Shown here: positions 63,781-64,000 of the stretch, piece after piece
How positions within the stretch are numbered: the stretch's first letter is position 1
How the letters are laid out: the number at the start of each line of letters is the position of its first letter
Assembly (NCBI RefSeq): GCF_041053105.1
Contig: NZ_CP163444.1
Location: 8,278,501 to 8,342,500 of the forward strand
Length of the DNA: 64,000 bases
Source: Streptomyces sp. R44
GTDB lineage: Bacteria; Actinomycetota; Actinomycetes; Streptomycetales; Streptomycetaceae
Direction: 5' to 3'
Translations under genes and position numbers: made by a program
Notes under the pieces: generated by a model
What the model saw: the letters and a program-made list of their open reading frames with translations, nothing else
What the model was told of the DNA's origin: nothing
Databases searched by the model: none

Positions 63781-64000
63781 ATGTCAACCACCTCACCCCT
63801 ACCCGTTTTGCGCGGCTCCGGCGGAGTTGTCCTCCAAGCCGAGGACGACGACCTCGTGTTGACCCGAGGGCGCGAGAAGACGCGAATCCCGCTCCGGGCC
63901 GTGCGGACGGTCCGGACGGAGGGCCGTGCCGTCGCCGTGGAGCTCACCGCCCCACCGGGATCGACCCCGGCCGTCCATCGGGTCGGGGGCGTGAGCGAGG
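63781..64000 (+). CDS. DUF4429-like protein, 3'-truncated by window edge
   Basis: 73 codons visible from ATG 63781: VVLQAEDDDLVLTRGREKTR, IPLRAVRTVRTEG, AVELTAPPGSTPAVHRVGGV. The strand-rich pattern with VELTAPPG and VHRVGGVSE resembles the PH-like DUF4429 repeat of Streptomyces. The rest lies beyond the window. Confidence 0.5.
   Translation, partial: MSTTSPLPVLRGSGGVVLQAEDDDLVLTRGREKTRIPLRAVRTVRTEGRAVAVELTAPPGSTPAVHRVGGVSE

Overview
The window reads as chromosomal DNA from a Streptomyces (very high G+C, strong G/C bias at third codon positions, frequent GTG and TTG starts, Streptomyces-type secreted hydrolases, a LAL regulator, an ECF41 sigma factor and sugar importers without a local ATPase). 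No rRNA, tRNA or CRISPR array was seen. It holds about 40 real protein genes plus a scar region of broken genes.

Region 1 (1-5.8 kb): the 3' end of a GH65 sugar phosphorylase, a DevS/DosS-type GAF histidine kinase and its convergent DevR-type response regulator, a CBS-BON protein and a flavodoxin. This resembles a dormancy/redox stress island. Region 2 (5.8-14.2 kb): a polyprenol-type membrane glycosyltransferase, a membrane-anchored molybdopterin oxidoreductase with a small partner, a translationally coupled GT2/TIGR04282-type/methyltransferase operon, a two-component system and an epimerase with a zinc-knuckle insert. A 20-bp box in both divergent promoters suggests one regulon making or modifying an envelope glycolipid or glycan. 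Region 3 (14.4-21.5 kb): an NDH-2-like flavoprotein with an ECF41 sigma factor, an NmrA-type protein, a LAL regulator and an anti-sigma-type ATPase. Region 4 (21.5-29.9 kb): a TPR protein coupled to a prenyl diphosphate synthase, two secreted cell-wall proteins (DUF1906 and D-Ala-D-Ala carboxypeptidase), an ATP-grasp ligase and a PLP enzyme separated by decayed gene tails.

Region 5 (30-37.7 kb) is the accessory region: a membrane-anchored NB-ARC/WD40 STAND protein, a transposase fragment fused in frame in front of it, and a secreted Rhs/DNRLRE-type gene split by an 1149-bp IS5-type element. The element still has 18-bp terminal repeats. Inside it the C-terminal half of the transposase is replaced by a SUKH (SMI1/KNR4) immunity-type domain. 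Removing the element with one target triplet restores the host reading frame. A PGRP amidase and two further gene scraps follow.

Region 6 (37.7-57.8 kb) is a glycan-use locus: ABC importer (binding lipoprotein and two permeases), DUF5107 protein, LacI regulator, GH95, GH2, GH59, GH27 and a RICIN-bearing secreted enzyme. ACCGGT-centred operators sit at three promoters. The enzyme set points to a galactose-rich, fucosylated or arabinosylated plant polymer such as type II arabinogalactan.

Region 7 (58.2-62.6 kb) is the most unusual system: a coupled operon of an MfnB homologue (the furan-forming enzyme of archaeal methanofuran synthesis), an aldehyde dehydrogenase, an aryl-alcohol-type dehydrogenase and a carboxyl-methyltransferase-like protein. 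The usual methanofuran partners are absent, so it may make a small oxidised, perhaps methylated, furan. An EF-hand protein, a solo IS end and a partial gene close the window.
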